Shown here in pieces: positions 1 to 7,255 of a stretch of DNA of 11,782 bases (its first letter is position 1; each line of letters begins with the position of its first letter). This DNA comes from Methanosarcina sp. GTDB lineage: Archaea > Halobacteriota > Methanosarcinia > Methanosarcinales > Methanosarcinaceae. Both the position numbers and the translations under genes were made by a program. The DNA lies in assembly GCA_017883485.1 (NCBI GenBank), contig JADGNM010000041.1, positions 1 to 11,782 of the forward strand, read 5' to 3'. The notes under the pieces are model-generated. The model was given only the letters and a program-made list of their open reading frames with translations. It was not told the DNA's origin and made no database searches.

Positions 1-559
1 CTTATTTTATTATTGCGGTCTCAAAATCGTAAACTTTTCATCGCTTTCGGATTAATTATCGGTTTCCTAATCACACCTTCTTTACTTTCTGGTCGCTTTA
101 TAGCTGAAATGAATTCTGTTTATTCCCAACACGACATACAAATATCGGTTGATATTTCAGAGACAGGGTATCGTTCCGAAGGAGTCTTTGTAGATCTGTA
201 CAATATAGGTTCTAAAGTAACTTAGTACTTATAGATTCAATAGAAATGCGACACAATTCTAGCAGAGATGAATTTTTTCGGATATATTTCAAAGTGCCTA
301 TTTATATGGCGAAAATATAGGTGATGGCAAATACAAAGTTTTTATCAACTGTTCGAATTTAATAGAAGGCCATTATGAGTTATCAGTTACTTCTGGAAGT
401 GATTATAATAAACGATTTAAAGAACCATCGATAATAGGAAAGTTTTTCCATCAGAATGAAAGGGTAACTAATAGCTTTTACTTGGTTGACGATAATAGAA
501 CGTATACGCCTGACGTTCAAAAACAAAGATCAAGCAACACTACCTATATGGTTGTGTAA
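1..559 (+). pseudogene. Broken gene for an exported or membrane-anchored protein of unknown function
   Basis: The first reading frame is open from the left edge (a TTG at 13 is only a possible start) and encodes a hydrophobic stretch, roughly FIAFGLIIGFLI, that looks like a signal peptide or membrane anchor. It continues as an extracellular-type sequence until TAG at 223-225. The reading then appears to continue in the third frame from about 219 (LIDSIEMRHNSSRDEFF) and in the second frame from about 287 (QSAYLYGENIGDGKYKVF) to a TAA at 557-559. The last piece is about 90 codons without a stop, too long and too protein-like to be chance. I infer one gene of about 185 residues or more interrupted by two frameshifts; its true start may lie outside the window. 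The family is not recognised. Sequencing errors are an alternative to real decay. Confidence 0.6.
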
Positions 560-876
560 CTAGCCCAAGCATAATTTATTGACGATCATAGAATAGAATA
601 ACTCTAAGTACCCAAGTGATGCCTTTAAAAGACTGTCTATCTTTAATGTTGTCTAAATAAGTGTGTTTTTGTCACATGTGTTCATCTAATACATTGCATA
701 TCGACACATCCTCTTTAGCAAGACAGCCTTACCCATCCCTAAATTTGTCCGCTTGAGCGAGCGAAGCGAGCGAAACGGACCTCGTGCTCCCGAAGCGAAA
801 CTCGGGTGGGACAAAATTAATTAATGATAGTGCTTGTTCTTCTTTAAACTAGCTTAAATCTTAGATAAAAGTAAGG
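560..876. other. Spacer upstream of mtxX, no gene seen
   Basis: The stretch is AT-rich and holds no convincing ORF. It contains a CACATGTG palindrome (673-680) and the folded GC-rich element listed separately at 743-816. The promoter of the mtx genes should be here or in the element, but no strong TATA box stands out; weak candidates are the A/T runs around 841-868. Confidence 0.5.
743..816. repeat. GC-rich structured intergenic element with nested inverted repeats
   Basis: A GC-rich block sits in AT-rich spacer. The outer arms TTTGTCC (744-750) and GGACAAA (809-815) are perfectly complementary. Within them lie two smaller dyads: GTCCG (747-751) with CGGAC (776-780), enclosing a GAGCGAGCGAAGCGAGCG repeat (755-772), and CCCGA (789-793) with TCGGG (802-806). 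The first arm can pair either with the near or the far partner, so two alternative folds exist. The composition differs sharply from the flanks. It may be a dispersed repeat or a structured leader or terminator; a genome search would decide. Confidence 0.55.
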
Positions 877-1740
877 ATGGACATGGTAAATAACGCAATG
901 AGTGCCCTCCTTGGGGCTATCGAGATACGGGCCCTGACGAACAGGGCAAGAGTTGCAATAGGAATAAGGGAGCCAACTCCCAAAATGCTTGAAAGTGCAT
1001 GGAAAGCTCAGGAAAAGGGTTATGCACAGGTCGTCCTGGTTGGAAACCAAAAGCAAATCGATGAAATCGGTACAGAGCTTGAGGTAATTGACACCGATAA
1101 TCCGGAAAAGACTCTTGTGGAACTCCTGGTTTCTAAACAAATCGATGCGGCAATAAGGGGAACTGCAAAGGCTTCAGGAGCCCTTGTATGCCTGAAAAAG
1201 ATCCTAGGATTAAAAAAAGTTTATCGGCTTGCTCTGCTCCTGACAGCTGACGGGAAGCCTTTCTTTCTTGCCCCTGTAGGAATAGATGAGGGGAATACCA
1301 TAGCAGACAAACTTCACATGATTACTCTTGGCGCCGAATACATAAGGAGATTCGAGATCGAACCTGCAGTCGGTGTGATTTCCGGAGGCAGGATTGGAGA
1401 TATAGGCAGGGATAGACGCGTGGACAGAACCCTCGCGGAAGGTGAGTTTATTGCAAATAGGGCTGTGGAGCGTGGGATCAACGCTAAGCATTACACCATT
1501 CTCATTGAAGATGCCATAAAAGAATCGAACTTTATCGTAGCCCCGGACGGCATCTCAGGAAACCTTATCTTCCGGACCATTGCTTTCCTGGGCGGAGGCG
1601 ACGGGCTCGGAGCTCCGGTGTTGATGGACGATTACGTTTTTGTGGACACTTCAAGAGCAGGCGGACATTTTACTAAAGCCATAATGCTTGCAAGCGCACT
1701 GGCCGACCTGAATAAAGAGAGGGAAAAGGAGATTAAATGA
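877..1740 (+). CDS. mtxX: MtxX, phosphotransacetylase-like methanogenesis marker protein
   Basis: The 287-residue protein matches MtxX (methanogenesis marker protein 4), a family related in fold to phosphate acetyl/butyryl transferases. Visible signatures are an N-terminal Rossmann-like part (RVAIGIREPTPKMLESAWKA, about 25-44, then VVLVGN at 52-57), GVISGGRIGDIGRDRRVDR (about 166-184) and a C-terminal phosphotransacetylase-like segment with PDGISGN (223-229), LGGGDGLGAP and VDTSRAGGHF (257-265). There is no signal peptide or membrane segment, so it is cytosolic. The reaction is not known; a role with the MtrA/MtrH-like proteins encoded next to it is inferred from context. ATG at 877 is used; ATG at 883 is equally possible, because the AAGG at 873-876 is better spaced for it. 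The last four bases overlap mtxA (ATGA), implying translational coupling. Confidence 0.88.
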   Translation: MDMVNNAMSALLGAIEIRALTNRARVAIGIREPTPKMLESAWKAQEKGYAQVVLVGNQKQIDEIGTELEVIDTDNPEKTLVELLVSKQIDAAIRGTAKASGALVCLKKILGLKKVYRLALLLTADGKPFFLAPVGIDEGNTIADKLHMITLGAEYIRRFEIEPAVGVISGGRIGDIGRDRRVDRTLAEGEFIANRAVERGINAKHYTILIEDAIKESNFIVAPDGISGNLIFRTIAFLGGGDGLGAPVLMDDYVFVDTSRAGGHFTKAIMLASALADLNKEREKEIK

Positions 1741-2351
1741 AGACTATTGCAGACACCTGGCCGGTAGTAAAAGGTGATTACAAGGTAGGAAACCCAAAGT
1801 CCCGGATTGCGGTTGTAACCCTTGCAAGCTCTATCAATTCCCTGCCTGAAGCAGCCCTCTGGGGGAGCTCAAAAACTGAAAACCTCGGGGTCGAAAAAAT
1901 AATCGCAAATGTCATTTCAAATTCGAATATCCGGTACGTCCTGGTCTGCGGGACTGAGTCTAGGGGCCATCTGGCAGGCCATTCCCTGCTTGCAATTCAC
2001 GCAAACGGGATTGACGAAAAAGGCAGGATAATTGGTTCTAAGGGCGCAATCCCTTTTATTGAGAACGTTCCCAAAGAGGCAGTCAGACGCTTCCAGCAGC
2101 AGGTTGTACTGATTGACAGAATAGGACTCGTTGATTCTAAAGAAATCCTTAAACTCGTAAATAAATATAAAGATAAAGGAGAAGTCTATCAGGATGAGCC
2201 CCTTGTTGTCTGTTCTCCGAAAAAAAGACGGACTGCCTTCGCAGTTCCTTCTTCAGGAGATATAATAATTTCTGAAGAGTTTGTCATGGACTCAATGGCA
2301 GGGGTTGTTTGTCAGGCTGAAAGCCTTAATTCTGCAATTGAATTAAACTAA
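1737..2351 (+). CDS. mtxA: MtxA, soluble MtrA-like corrinoid protein
   Basis: The 204-residue protein is a homologue of MtrA, the corrinoid subunit of N5-methyl-H4MPT:coenzyme M methyltransferase. It starts with the family pattern ADTWPVVKGDYKVGNP and carries VLVCGTESRGHLAGHSLLAI (68-87) followed by NGIDEKGRIIG; one of the histidines in GHLAGH (78 or 82) is the likely lower cobalt ligand, by analogy with the active-site histidine of MtrA. Canonical MtrA is about 240 residues with a C-terminal membrane helix. This protein ends at residue 204 in a polar tail (AESLNSAIELN), so it should be cytosolic. It would accept a methyl group from the MtxH reaction. The start overlaps the mtxX stop and has a good Shine-Dalgarno (AAAAGGAG). 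The physiological methyl donor and acceptor cannot be read from sequence. Confidence 0.92.
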   Translation: MKTIADTWPVVKGDYKVGNPKSRIAVVTLASSINSLPEAALWGSSKTENLGVEKIIANVISNSNIRYVLVCGTESRGHLAGHSLLAIHANGIDEKGRIIGSKGAIPFIENVPKEAVRRFQQQVVLIDRIGLVDSKEILKLVNKYKDKGEVYQDEPLVVCSPKKRRTAFAVPSSGDIIISEEFVMDSMAGVVCQAESLNSAIELN

Positions 2352-2367
2352 CTTCAAGAATTTAAGT

Positions 2368-2476
2368 AATAAGAACTTTATTTCGAAATAAGAACTTTAT
2401 ATTCTGAGACAAAACAGCAACCTGTAGAAAACAGCAACCTGTAGAAAACAGCAACCTGTAAAATAGTAACCCGTAT
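2368..2476 (+). repeat. Direct and tandem repeats between mtxA and mtxH
   Basis: Two repeat sets fill the 142-base gap. AATAAGAACTTTAT occurs exactly twice (2368-2381 and 2387-2400). Next comes a 17-bp tandem unit, AAAACAGCAACCTGTAG, at 2411-2427 and 2428-2444, with a third copy at 2445-2461 differing in its last base and a degenerate fourth copy to about 2476. The units touch head to tail with no spacers. They lie in the likely leader of mtxH. Confidence 0.9.
2396..2403 (+). promoter_or_regulatory. TATA-like box, possible separate promoter of mtxH
   Basis: TTTATATT closely matches the methanogen TATA box and lies about 90 bases before the mtxH ATG. Initiation about 25 bases downstream would fall inside the first 17-bp repeat, giving a leader of some 70 bases. 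Read-through from mtxA is also possible, so this is a candidate only. Confidence 0.4.
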
Positions 2477-2493
2477 ATTTAGAGGGTGTAAAG

Positions 2494-3426
2494 ATGTTTA
2501 AGTTCCAGAAAGAACAGGAAATAGTCAAGATTGCAGGAGTGAAAATTGGCGGACAGCCAGGGGAGCTCCCGACCGTGCTTGCAGGAACAATCTTTTATAA
2601 TAAGCATGAAATCGTGGAAGACGCAGCAATTGGCCTGTTTGACCGGGCTGCCGCCGAGAAACTTGTAAACCTGCAGGAAATAGGATCCGAAGAGACAGGA
2701 AACCCTCATATAGTCCATATTTTTGGTACTACCCGCAAAAGCATAGCTCGCTATATTGACTTTGTGACTGAAATTTCGGAGGCTCCTTTCCTGATCGACT
2801 CCCCCGAAGGAGACGTGCGTGCCTATGCAGCAGAGTATGTTAGTGAGATCGGGCTTGCAGACAAAGCAATCTACAACTCCATAAATATGAGCATAAATCA
2901 TTCGGAGATGGATGCTCTCACCTTATCCGACATAGATAGTTCCATTATTCTTGGCTTCAATGCAACGGACTCATCGCTTCCGGGCAGAATGGAACTGCTG
3001 GAAAACGGAGCAGGCCTGCTTGATGAAGGGCTTCTTTCAATAGCAGATAGATGCGGCATAGTTAACAAGCTTATAGACCCGAGCATTACCCCAATGGGGC
3101 ATGGAGCAGGCGTAGCCCTCAGGATGACCATAACTGCAAAAGCAAAATGGGGACACCCGACCGGCTCAGGGATTCACAATGCACCCTCAGCCTGGAGCTG
3201 GCTGAATCAAAAGAAAGAAAAAGATCCGGTTCTCTACAAGATCTGCGATGTTGGCTCAACCTGCCTGCAGCAGGCAGCAGCCGGAGACTTTGTCCTTTAC
3301 GGACCTATCGAGAACGCTCCATATGTATTTCCTATGGCTGCCATGAGCGATATCATGATTTCCGAAGCTGTAGCTGACCTCGATATCGAACCCGCAAGCC
3401 GGCACCCTATTAACTTGCTGGTTTAA
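2494..3426 (+). CDS. mtxH: MtxH, MtrH-like methyltransferase subunit
   Basis: The 310-residue protein is a full-length homologue of MtrH, the peripheral Mtr subunit that moves the methyl group of methyl-tetrahydromethanopterin (methyl-tetrahydrosarcinapterin in Methanosarcina) to the cobalt of the corrinoid subunit. The N-terminus (GVKIGGQPGELPTVLAGTIF, 15-34) and the segments QEIGSEETGNP (61-71), PFLIDSPEGDVR (98-109), LGFNATDSSLPGRMELLE (153-170), ITPMGHGAGVALR (198-210) and GIHNAPSAWSWL (226-237) fit the TIM-barrel methyltransferase pattern of the family. It has no membrane segment. The partner should be MtxA, encoded just upstream. The start has a good Shine-Dalgarno (GAGGGTG at 2482-2488). 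The gene is followed by a short hairpin and T-rich sequence. The exact methyl donor is inferred from the family, not shown. Confidence 0.92.
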   Translation: MFKFQKEQEIVKIAGVKIGGQPGELPTVLAGTIFYNKHEIVEDAAIGLFDRAAAEKLVNLQEIGSEETGNPHIVHIFGTTRKSIARYIDFVTEISEAPFLIDSPEGDVRAYAAEYVSEIGLADKAIYNSINMSINHSEMDALTLSDIDSSIILGFNATDSSLPGRMELLENGAGLLDEGLLSIADRCGIVNKLIDPSITPMGHGAGVALRMTITAKAKWGHPTGSGIHNAPSAWSWLNQKKEKDPVLYKICDVGSTCLQQAAAGDFVLYGPIENAPYVFPMAAMSDIMISEAVADLDIEPASRHPINLLV

Positions 3427-3451
3427 TCATCCTGGAAATTGAAGAAAAGTA

Positions 3452-3497
3452 GGAGGAATAAAACCTCCGAAATAATGTTTTTCGAAATGCAATTTTT
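3452..3497. terminator. Probable bidirectional terminator between mtxH and ilvD
   Basis: GGAGG (3452-3456) pairs with CCTCC (3464-3468) across a seven-base loop, and the plus strand then runs through several T5 tracts (from about 3478). Read from the minus strand the same hairpin is followed by a T-rich stretch, so it could also end ilvD transcripts. The stem is short; archaeal termination relies mainly on the T tracts. Confidence 0.45.
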
Positions 3498-3531
3498 CAG
3501 GCATTTTTCAAAATCTAATTTTTCAGACAGC

Positions 3532-5193
3532 TCAGTCCACTATCCCGCCGGTATTTGCAGAATGGACTGAACGTTGATATCTGGCAAGGTAACCTGTAAC
3601 TTCCTTCTTTGGGGGCACAAAGGCAGCTTTCCGCTGTTTAAGCTCTTCTTCGGAAACCTTAAGGTTCAGGATTCTTTCAGGAATATTGATTTCGATCAGA
3701 TCCCCATCTTTTACAAGGGCAATTGGCCCTCCTTCACTGGCTTCCGGAGAGATGTGGCCTATACAGGGCCCGCGGGTCCCTCCGGAAAAACGCCCGTCAG
3801 TAATCAGAGCGACTGACTCCAGCAAGCCCATACCTGCAATTGCGGCTGTGGCTGCAAGCATTTCCCGCATTCCAGGACCGCCTTTCGGGCCTTCGTACCG
3901 GATGACTATAATATTTCCTGGTTGCACATCCCCCTCAAGAATGCTCTTCATAGCATCTTCTTCACAGTCATAAACTTTAGCGGGACCTGTGTAAACCTGC
4001 ATTCTGGGATCAACGGCTGCCTGCTTTACAACCGAGCCGTCAGGAGCAAGGCTGCCTTTAAGGACTGCAATTCCTCCCTGGGCATGGATTGGGTTTTCAA
4101 GAGTTGCAATAATCTCTTTGTTCAGCTTCGGGTTGACGATATCGAGTTCATCCAGGTTTTCCCCAATTGTTTTGCCATTAACCGTAAGCTGATCAAGATG
4201 GAGTTTAGGGGAAAGCCTTTGCATAACTGCCTGGACTCCGCCTGCCCTGTCAAAGTGCAGCATAAAATTCGGGCCGCTCGGACGCAGCGAGATCAGATGA
4301 GGTGTAGTTCTGCTCAGTTCATCAAAGGCCTCCAGAGATAATTTTAACCCGAATTCATGGGCAAGAGCAGGAAGATGCAGGGTAGTATTCGTGCTCCCTC
4401 CGATTGCCATATCAACCATTATAGCATTTTCAAAAGATTTGAGATTGACTAGCTTTCTCGGAGTCAGGTTTTCTCTGACCATTTCCACAATGCGCTCTCC
4501 TGATTCCTTGGCTATACGTGCCTTTTTTGCGTCCACTGCATGTGCAGTCGCACATCCTGGAAGGCTAAGCCCGAGTGCCTCGGTCATGCAGGCCATGGTA
4601 TTTGCGGTAAACATCCCTGCACAGGACCCGGCTCCCGTACAGGAAAGGTTTTCGAGCCTTTCAAGATCGGCTGCTGAGAGTTTACCTGCCATGTGGGCTC
4701 CCACTCCTTCGAAGACCGAGATAAGGTCCGTGTATTTGTCATCTACATAGCCCGGAAGCATCGGCCCTCCGGTTACGACAATTGAAGGAATGTCAAGCCT
4801 GCCTGCTGCCATTATGTGTCCTGGCACTATTTTGTCGCATGTAGGGATAAGGACCATTCCGTCAAACTGGTGAGCTTTAACCATCAGCTCGATTGTGTCC
4901 TCAATAACCTCTCTGCTAGGGAGGGAATATTTCATGCCCTCGTGACCCATTGCGATTCCGTCGCAAATCCCTATGGTATGGAATTCAAAAGGAACTCCCC
5001 CAGCGTTCCTTATTCCGGCTTTCACGGATTCGGCAAGTTTGTTCAGGTGGATATGGCCAGGAATTATGTCATTCCAGGAATTAACAACTGCAATGAACGG
5101 CTTCCTCATCTCGGAGTCTGTGACCCCGGTCGCTTTCAGGAGGGAGCGGTTGGGAGCACGTTCCGGCCCTTCTTTTATAACAGAACTTCTCAT
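3532..5193 (-). CDS. ilvD: Dihydroxy-acid dehydratase
   Basis: The 553-residue enzyme dehydrates 2,3-dihydroxy-isovalerate and 2,3-dihydroxy-3-methylvalerate to the 2-oxo acids in valine and isoleucine synthesis. It carries both IlvD/Edd signatures: [11 protein letters not shown] (119-129) and [12 protein letters not shown] (462-473). Cysteines 77 ([13 protein letters not shown]), 119 and 191 (GAGSCAGMF) are placed to bind the Fe-S cluster; D78 and K121 (usually carbamylated) are the expected Mg ligands, and S470 the likely catalytic base. The length fits archaeal IlvD and no residue looks missing. The ATG is preceded by TAGGAG with a seven-base spacing. It is transcribed alone, convergent with mtxH; marC lies upstream on the same strand, 148 bases away. 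Cytosolic. Confidence 0.97.
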   Translation of the reverse strand: MRSSVIKEGPERAPNRSLLKATGVTDSEMRKPFIAVVNSWNDIIPGHIHLNKLAESVKAGIRNAGGVPFEFHTIGICDGIAMGHEGMKYSLPSREVIEDTIELMVKAHQFDGMVLIPTCDKIVPGHIMAAGRLDIPSIVVTGGPMLPGYVDDKYTDLISVFEGVGAHMAGKLSAADLERLENLSCTGAGSCAGMFTANTMACMTEALGLSLPGCATAHAVDAKKARIAKESGERIVEMVRENLTPRKLVNLKSFENAIMVDMAIGGSTNTTLHLPALAHEFGLKLSLEAFDELSRTTPHLISLRPSGPNFMLHFDRAGGVQAVMQRLSPKLHLDQLTVNGKTIGENLDELDIVNPKLNKEIIATLENPIHAQGGIAVLKGSLAPDGSVVKQAAVDPRMQVYTGPAKVYDCEEDAMKSILEGDVQPGNIIVIRYEGPKGGPGMREMLAATAAIAGMGLLESVALITDGRFSGGTRGPCIGHISPEASEGGPIALVKDGDLIEINIPERILNLKVSEEELKQRKAAFVPPKKEVTGYLARYQRSVHSANTGGIVD

Positions 5194-5211
5194 TGCAAAT
5201 CTCCTAAGGAT

Positions 5212-5228
5212 TTAATTGTACGAATTAA
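5212..5228 (-). promoter_or_regulatory. Perfect dyad in the ilvD leader, possible operator
   Basis: TTAATT and AATTAA flank GTACG as an exact inverted repeat about 20 bases before the ilvD ATG, just downstream of the presumed start site set by the TATA-like GTTTTATACC (minus strand, 5257-5266). A repressor site at this position is plausible, but AT-rich dyads also arise by chance. Confidence 0.3.
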
Positions 5229-5256
5229 GATTGTAATCTAGGATGAAAAACTTCAT

Positions 5257-5266
5257 GGTATAAAAC
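5257..5266 (-). promoter_or_regulatory. TATA-like box for ilvD
   Basis: Minus-strand GTTTTATACC resembles an archaeal TATA box and would start transcription roughly 40-45 bases before the ilvD ATG. No other equally good box lies between ilvD and marC. Confidence 0.4.
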
Positions 5267-5327
5267 AGGTTGGGGATGTTTTGTCTCAAATTTGTTTAAT
5301 CTTATATGATCATTTCCACAACACCTT

Positions 5328-5341
5328 AAAAAGACACTGTC
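5328..5341 (-). terminator. Possible terminator after the MarC-family gene
   Basis: Directly after the stop codon, the minus strand reads a small GACA-G-TGTC dyad followed by T5. This is a weak hairpin, but the oligo-T is placed as expected for archaeal termination. Confidence 0.3.
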
Positions 5342-5980
5342 TCAAGTTGTTAACCTGAACAAATTTATTATTCCCGTGACAGTCAGGTTAACTGCAAGAG
5401 CTGCAAGTAAAAGTCCCATGACTCTCGTAAAGACAAGCATTCCATGATACCCTATAAATTTGTTAATGCTCCTTGAGAAAAAAAAGACGTACAGGCTGAG
5501 AATAAACGTGAGTATTATTGACACAAGAATTATTATTTTTTGCACAATTGTTTCAGTCCCACCTATCATAACATTTACTGTGCTGATCGTACCCGGACCT
5601 GTCAGAAGCGGGAGACCTATAGGAAAGATCCAGATATTTTCACGTTCCTGTGACTGAGAAATCTCCTCTTCGGTAATACTTTCTCTTGAAACTTTAGCAT
5701 GCATCATATCGAAAGCAATACTGAAAAGCAGGAGCCCTCCTGCAATGCGCAATGAATCAATACTGATGTTGAACAGGTTAAGTATAACGCTTCCTGTGAC
5801 CGCAAAAAAAAGAGCAATTGCGCATGCCAGTGTGACTGCTTTCTTTGCAATTTTGTTTTTTTCCTTATTTGTCATCTTACTTGTCATGGAGACAAAAGTA
5901 ACCGCTCCGCTGATAGGGTCAACTATCACAAAAATAGATGTAAATGCGAAAATGAAGAACTCGAGGCTTTCGACGATTAT
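5342..5980 (-). CDS. MarC-family integral membrane protein, with apparent ATA start
   Basis: This is a polytopic membrane protein of the MarC (UPF0056) family, whose transport role is not established. From a GTG at 5927-5929 it has 195 residues, starting VDPISGAVTFVS, but that removes the first transmembrane segment. The frame stays open upstream and encodes ESLEFFIFAFTSIFVIVDP, the usual MarC N-terminus. The only codon there that is well placed behind a Shine-Dalgarno (AAGGA at 5990-5986) is ATA at 5980-5978, which gives 212 residues, the usual family length. There is no ATG, GTG or TTG between the upstream stop (5992-5990) and 5929. The conserved second-half motif is LPLLTGPGTIST, and further hydrophobic helices run to the C-terminus. 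Either the gene uses ATA or an ATG was lost; in the second case it could still be translated, poorly, from GTG. Confidence 0.85.
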   Translation of the reverse strand: MIVESLEFFIFAFTSIFVIVDPISGAVTFVSMTSKMTNKEKNKIAKKAVTLACAIALFFAVTGSVILNLFNISIDSLRIAGGLLLFSIAFDMMHAKVSRESITEEEISQSQERENIWIFPIGLPLLTGPGTISTVNVMIGGTETIVQKIIILVSIILTFILSLYVFFFSRSINKFIGYHGMLVFTRVMGLLLAALAVNLTVTGIINLFRLTT

Positions 5981-6291
5981 TTTTTTCCTTTACTCTCGAT
6001 TACGGAAGAGATTTCTAGCAGGAGCTTTGAATAATATAATTACGGAACAGGAGTAGGGTCAAAGTGCATATAGTGCCTTGCCGGGGAAGATGCAGGCAAA
6101 GATCTATTGATATCTTTGGACAATCCTGTTCTCAAATCTGAAGATATTGCGATTAATATCCTATAACTTTATATACCTGAAGTGACTCTCCTTTCAGGCT
6201 CTTAAAGAAAGGTTTATTAGCGTTATTCAAAATTACTTAATTTGGCGTTTGCATCTTTAAAAGGGGAGTAATTTTAGAATGGAGGTAGAAT
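5981..6291. other. Divergent spacer between the MarC-family gene and the phosphoribosyltransferase gene
   Basis: The spacer contains no convincing ORF. Its plus-strand half carries the strong TATA box listed separately and a long leader of about 90 bases; the marC promoter should lie in its left half, where I see no clear box. Confidence 0.5.
6168..6175 (+). promoter_or_regulatory. TATA box of the phosphoribosyltransferase gene
   Basis: TTTATATA is a perfect methanogen TATA box. Transcription would begin near 6200, giving a leader of about 90 bases before the Shine-Dalgarno GGAGGT (6281-6286), which lies five bases from the ATG. Confidence 0.65.
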
Positions 6292-6960
6292 ATGTTCAAG
6301 AATCGTAAAGACGCAGGAGAAAAGCTTGCTATGGCTCTTGAGAAGTACAGGGCAGAAAACCCTCTTATTCTTGCTATTCCGCGTGGGGGAGTGGAAGTGG
6401 GGCTGCAGGTTGCAAAGAAGCTGAATGCAGATTTTTCCCTAATCATTGCAAGGAAACTACCTTTTCCTGATAACCCTGAAGCCGGGTTCGGAGCAATAGC
6501 CGAGGACGGAAGCACTTTCATTTTTGAAAATGTATACTACTCGCTCTCTGGGGAAAATATTGAGAGAATCAAAAAGGAGCAGATTGCCGAGATCAAGAGA
6601 CGCATAAATGCTCTCAGAGAAGGAGAACCTCTACCCGAGATAAAAGGAAGAACCGTAATTCTTATCGACGACGGCATTGCAATGGGTTCTACAATGAGGG
6701 CAGCCATTGAACTCTGCAAAAACAGAAAAGCCGGAAAAATTGTGGTCGCGGCACCCGTAGCCGGAAGAGAGGTCGCAGAAGAGATCAAAAGAAGAGCCGA
6801 TGAACTCGTTGTGCTTGAAATTCCTGCATACTTCAGGGCTGTTGCTCAGGCTTACGAGAAATGGTACGACGTTTCGGACGAAGAGGTTCTGGACCTGCTC
6901 AGAGAAAGCATAAGGAAAAAAGATGTGAAAGATCATAATCTGGATGTACTCGAAGCCTGA
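6292..6960 (+). CDS. Stand-alone type I phosphoribosyltransferase-domain protein
   Basis: The 222-residue protein has the type I phosphoribosyltransferase PRPP-binding motif VILIDDGIAMGSTM (122-135), preceded by the PPi-loop-like AIPRGGVEVG (28-37) and the segment ARKLPFPDNPEAGFGAIAEDG (53-73). This pattern belongs to the predicted phosphoribosyltransferases that in many bacteria are fused to a dienelactone-hydrolase-like domain; here the domain stands alone. The substrate base is unknown. The C-terminus (residues 203-222) is charged and rich in lysine, and there is no membrane segment. The gene is monocistronic, with its own TATA box and a strong Shine-Dalgarno. A 14-bp duplication overlaps the stop codon. 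The family assignment is sure, the biological role is not. Confidence 0.88.
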   Translation: MFKNRKDAGEKLAMALEKYRAENPLILAIPRGGVEVGLQVAKKLNADFSLIIARKLPFPDNPEAGFGAIAEDGSTFIFENVYYSLSGENIERIKKEQIAEIKRRINALREGEPLPEIKGRTVILIDDGIAMGSTMRAAIELCKNRKAGKIVVAAPVAGREVAEEIKRRADELVVLEIPAYFRAVAQAYEKWYDVSDEEVLDLLRESIRKKDVKDHNLDVLEA

Positions 6961-6979
6961 AAGAAGAAGCCTGAAAGAA
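6952..6979 (+). repeat. 14-bp tandem duplication across the stop codon
   Basis: GAAGCCTGAAAGAA occurs twice in direct succession (6952-6965 and 6966-6979). The first copy contains the phosphoribosyltransferase TGA stop, so the duplication leaves the protein unchanged. It looks like a recent slippage event. Confidence 0.85.
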
Positions 6980-7127
6980 GCTACTTTCGAGTTATACTTA
7001 ACCAGAAATATTATTCAAGTTTAAATTAGTCAAGTTTAGATCTTAAAAATTGAGAAAATTAGAGAAATGAGAAGTATATTTATGTAATTGAACCTTGGAG
7101 ATCTTCGCCTCAGCAGCCTGCTTTTGG

Positions 7128-7230
7128 ACCTTGGAGCGTATTCCAAAACATTATGCAAATGACGGAGACGATCTTTCTCCGCCATTAGAATGGAGTAATG
7201 CTCCGCAGTCTACAAATGGAATTGTCAGAT
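7128..7230 (+). pseudogene. Fragment of a PEBP (YbhB/YbcL-like) protein
   Basis: The frame starting near 7128 reads TLERIPKHYANDGDDLSPPL followed by EWSNAPQSTNGIV and a TGA at 7230-7232. This is the conserved N-terminal core of phosphatidylethanolamine-binding proteins of the YbhB type (IP..Y..DG.D.SPPLEW...P). The usual continuation (a DxDAP region and the GxxHW motif) is absent. About 25 bases further on, an LVIVD-type sequence begins on the same strand. There is no start codon with a ribosome binding site. Whether it was an independent gene or the front of a longer protein cannot be told. Confidence 0.65.
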
Positions 7231-7255
7231 GATATAATGATTACTGCACTGGAAA

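Noticed and set aside
673..680. CACATGTG palindrome as a regulator site
   Set aside because: A lone 8-bp palindrome, some 200 bases from the next gene, has no supporting context.
844..1140. Antisense ORF of 98 codons over mtxX
   Set aside because: It lies inside a clear mtxX gene and its translation has no recognisable protein character; likewise the other long ORFs opposite mtxH, ilvD, marC and the kinase.
2411..2476. Short regular repeats, possible CRISPR array
   Set aside because: The 17-bp units abut directly without spacers and are too short; this is a tandem repeat.
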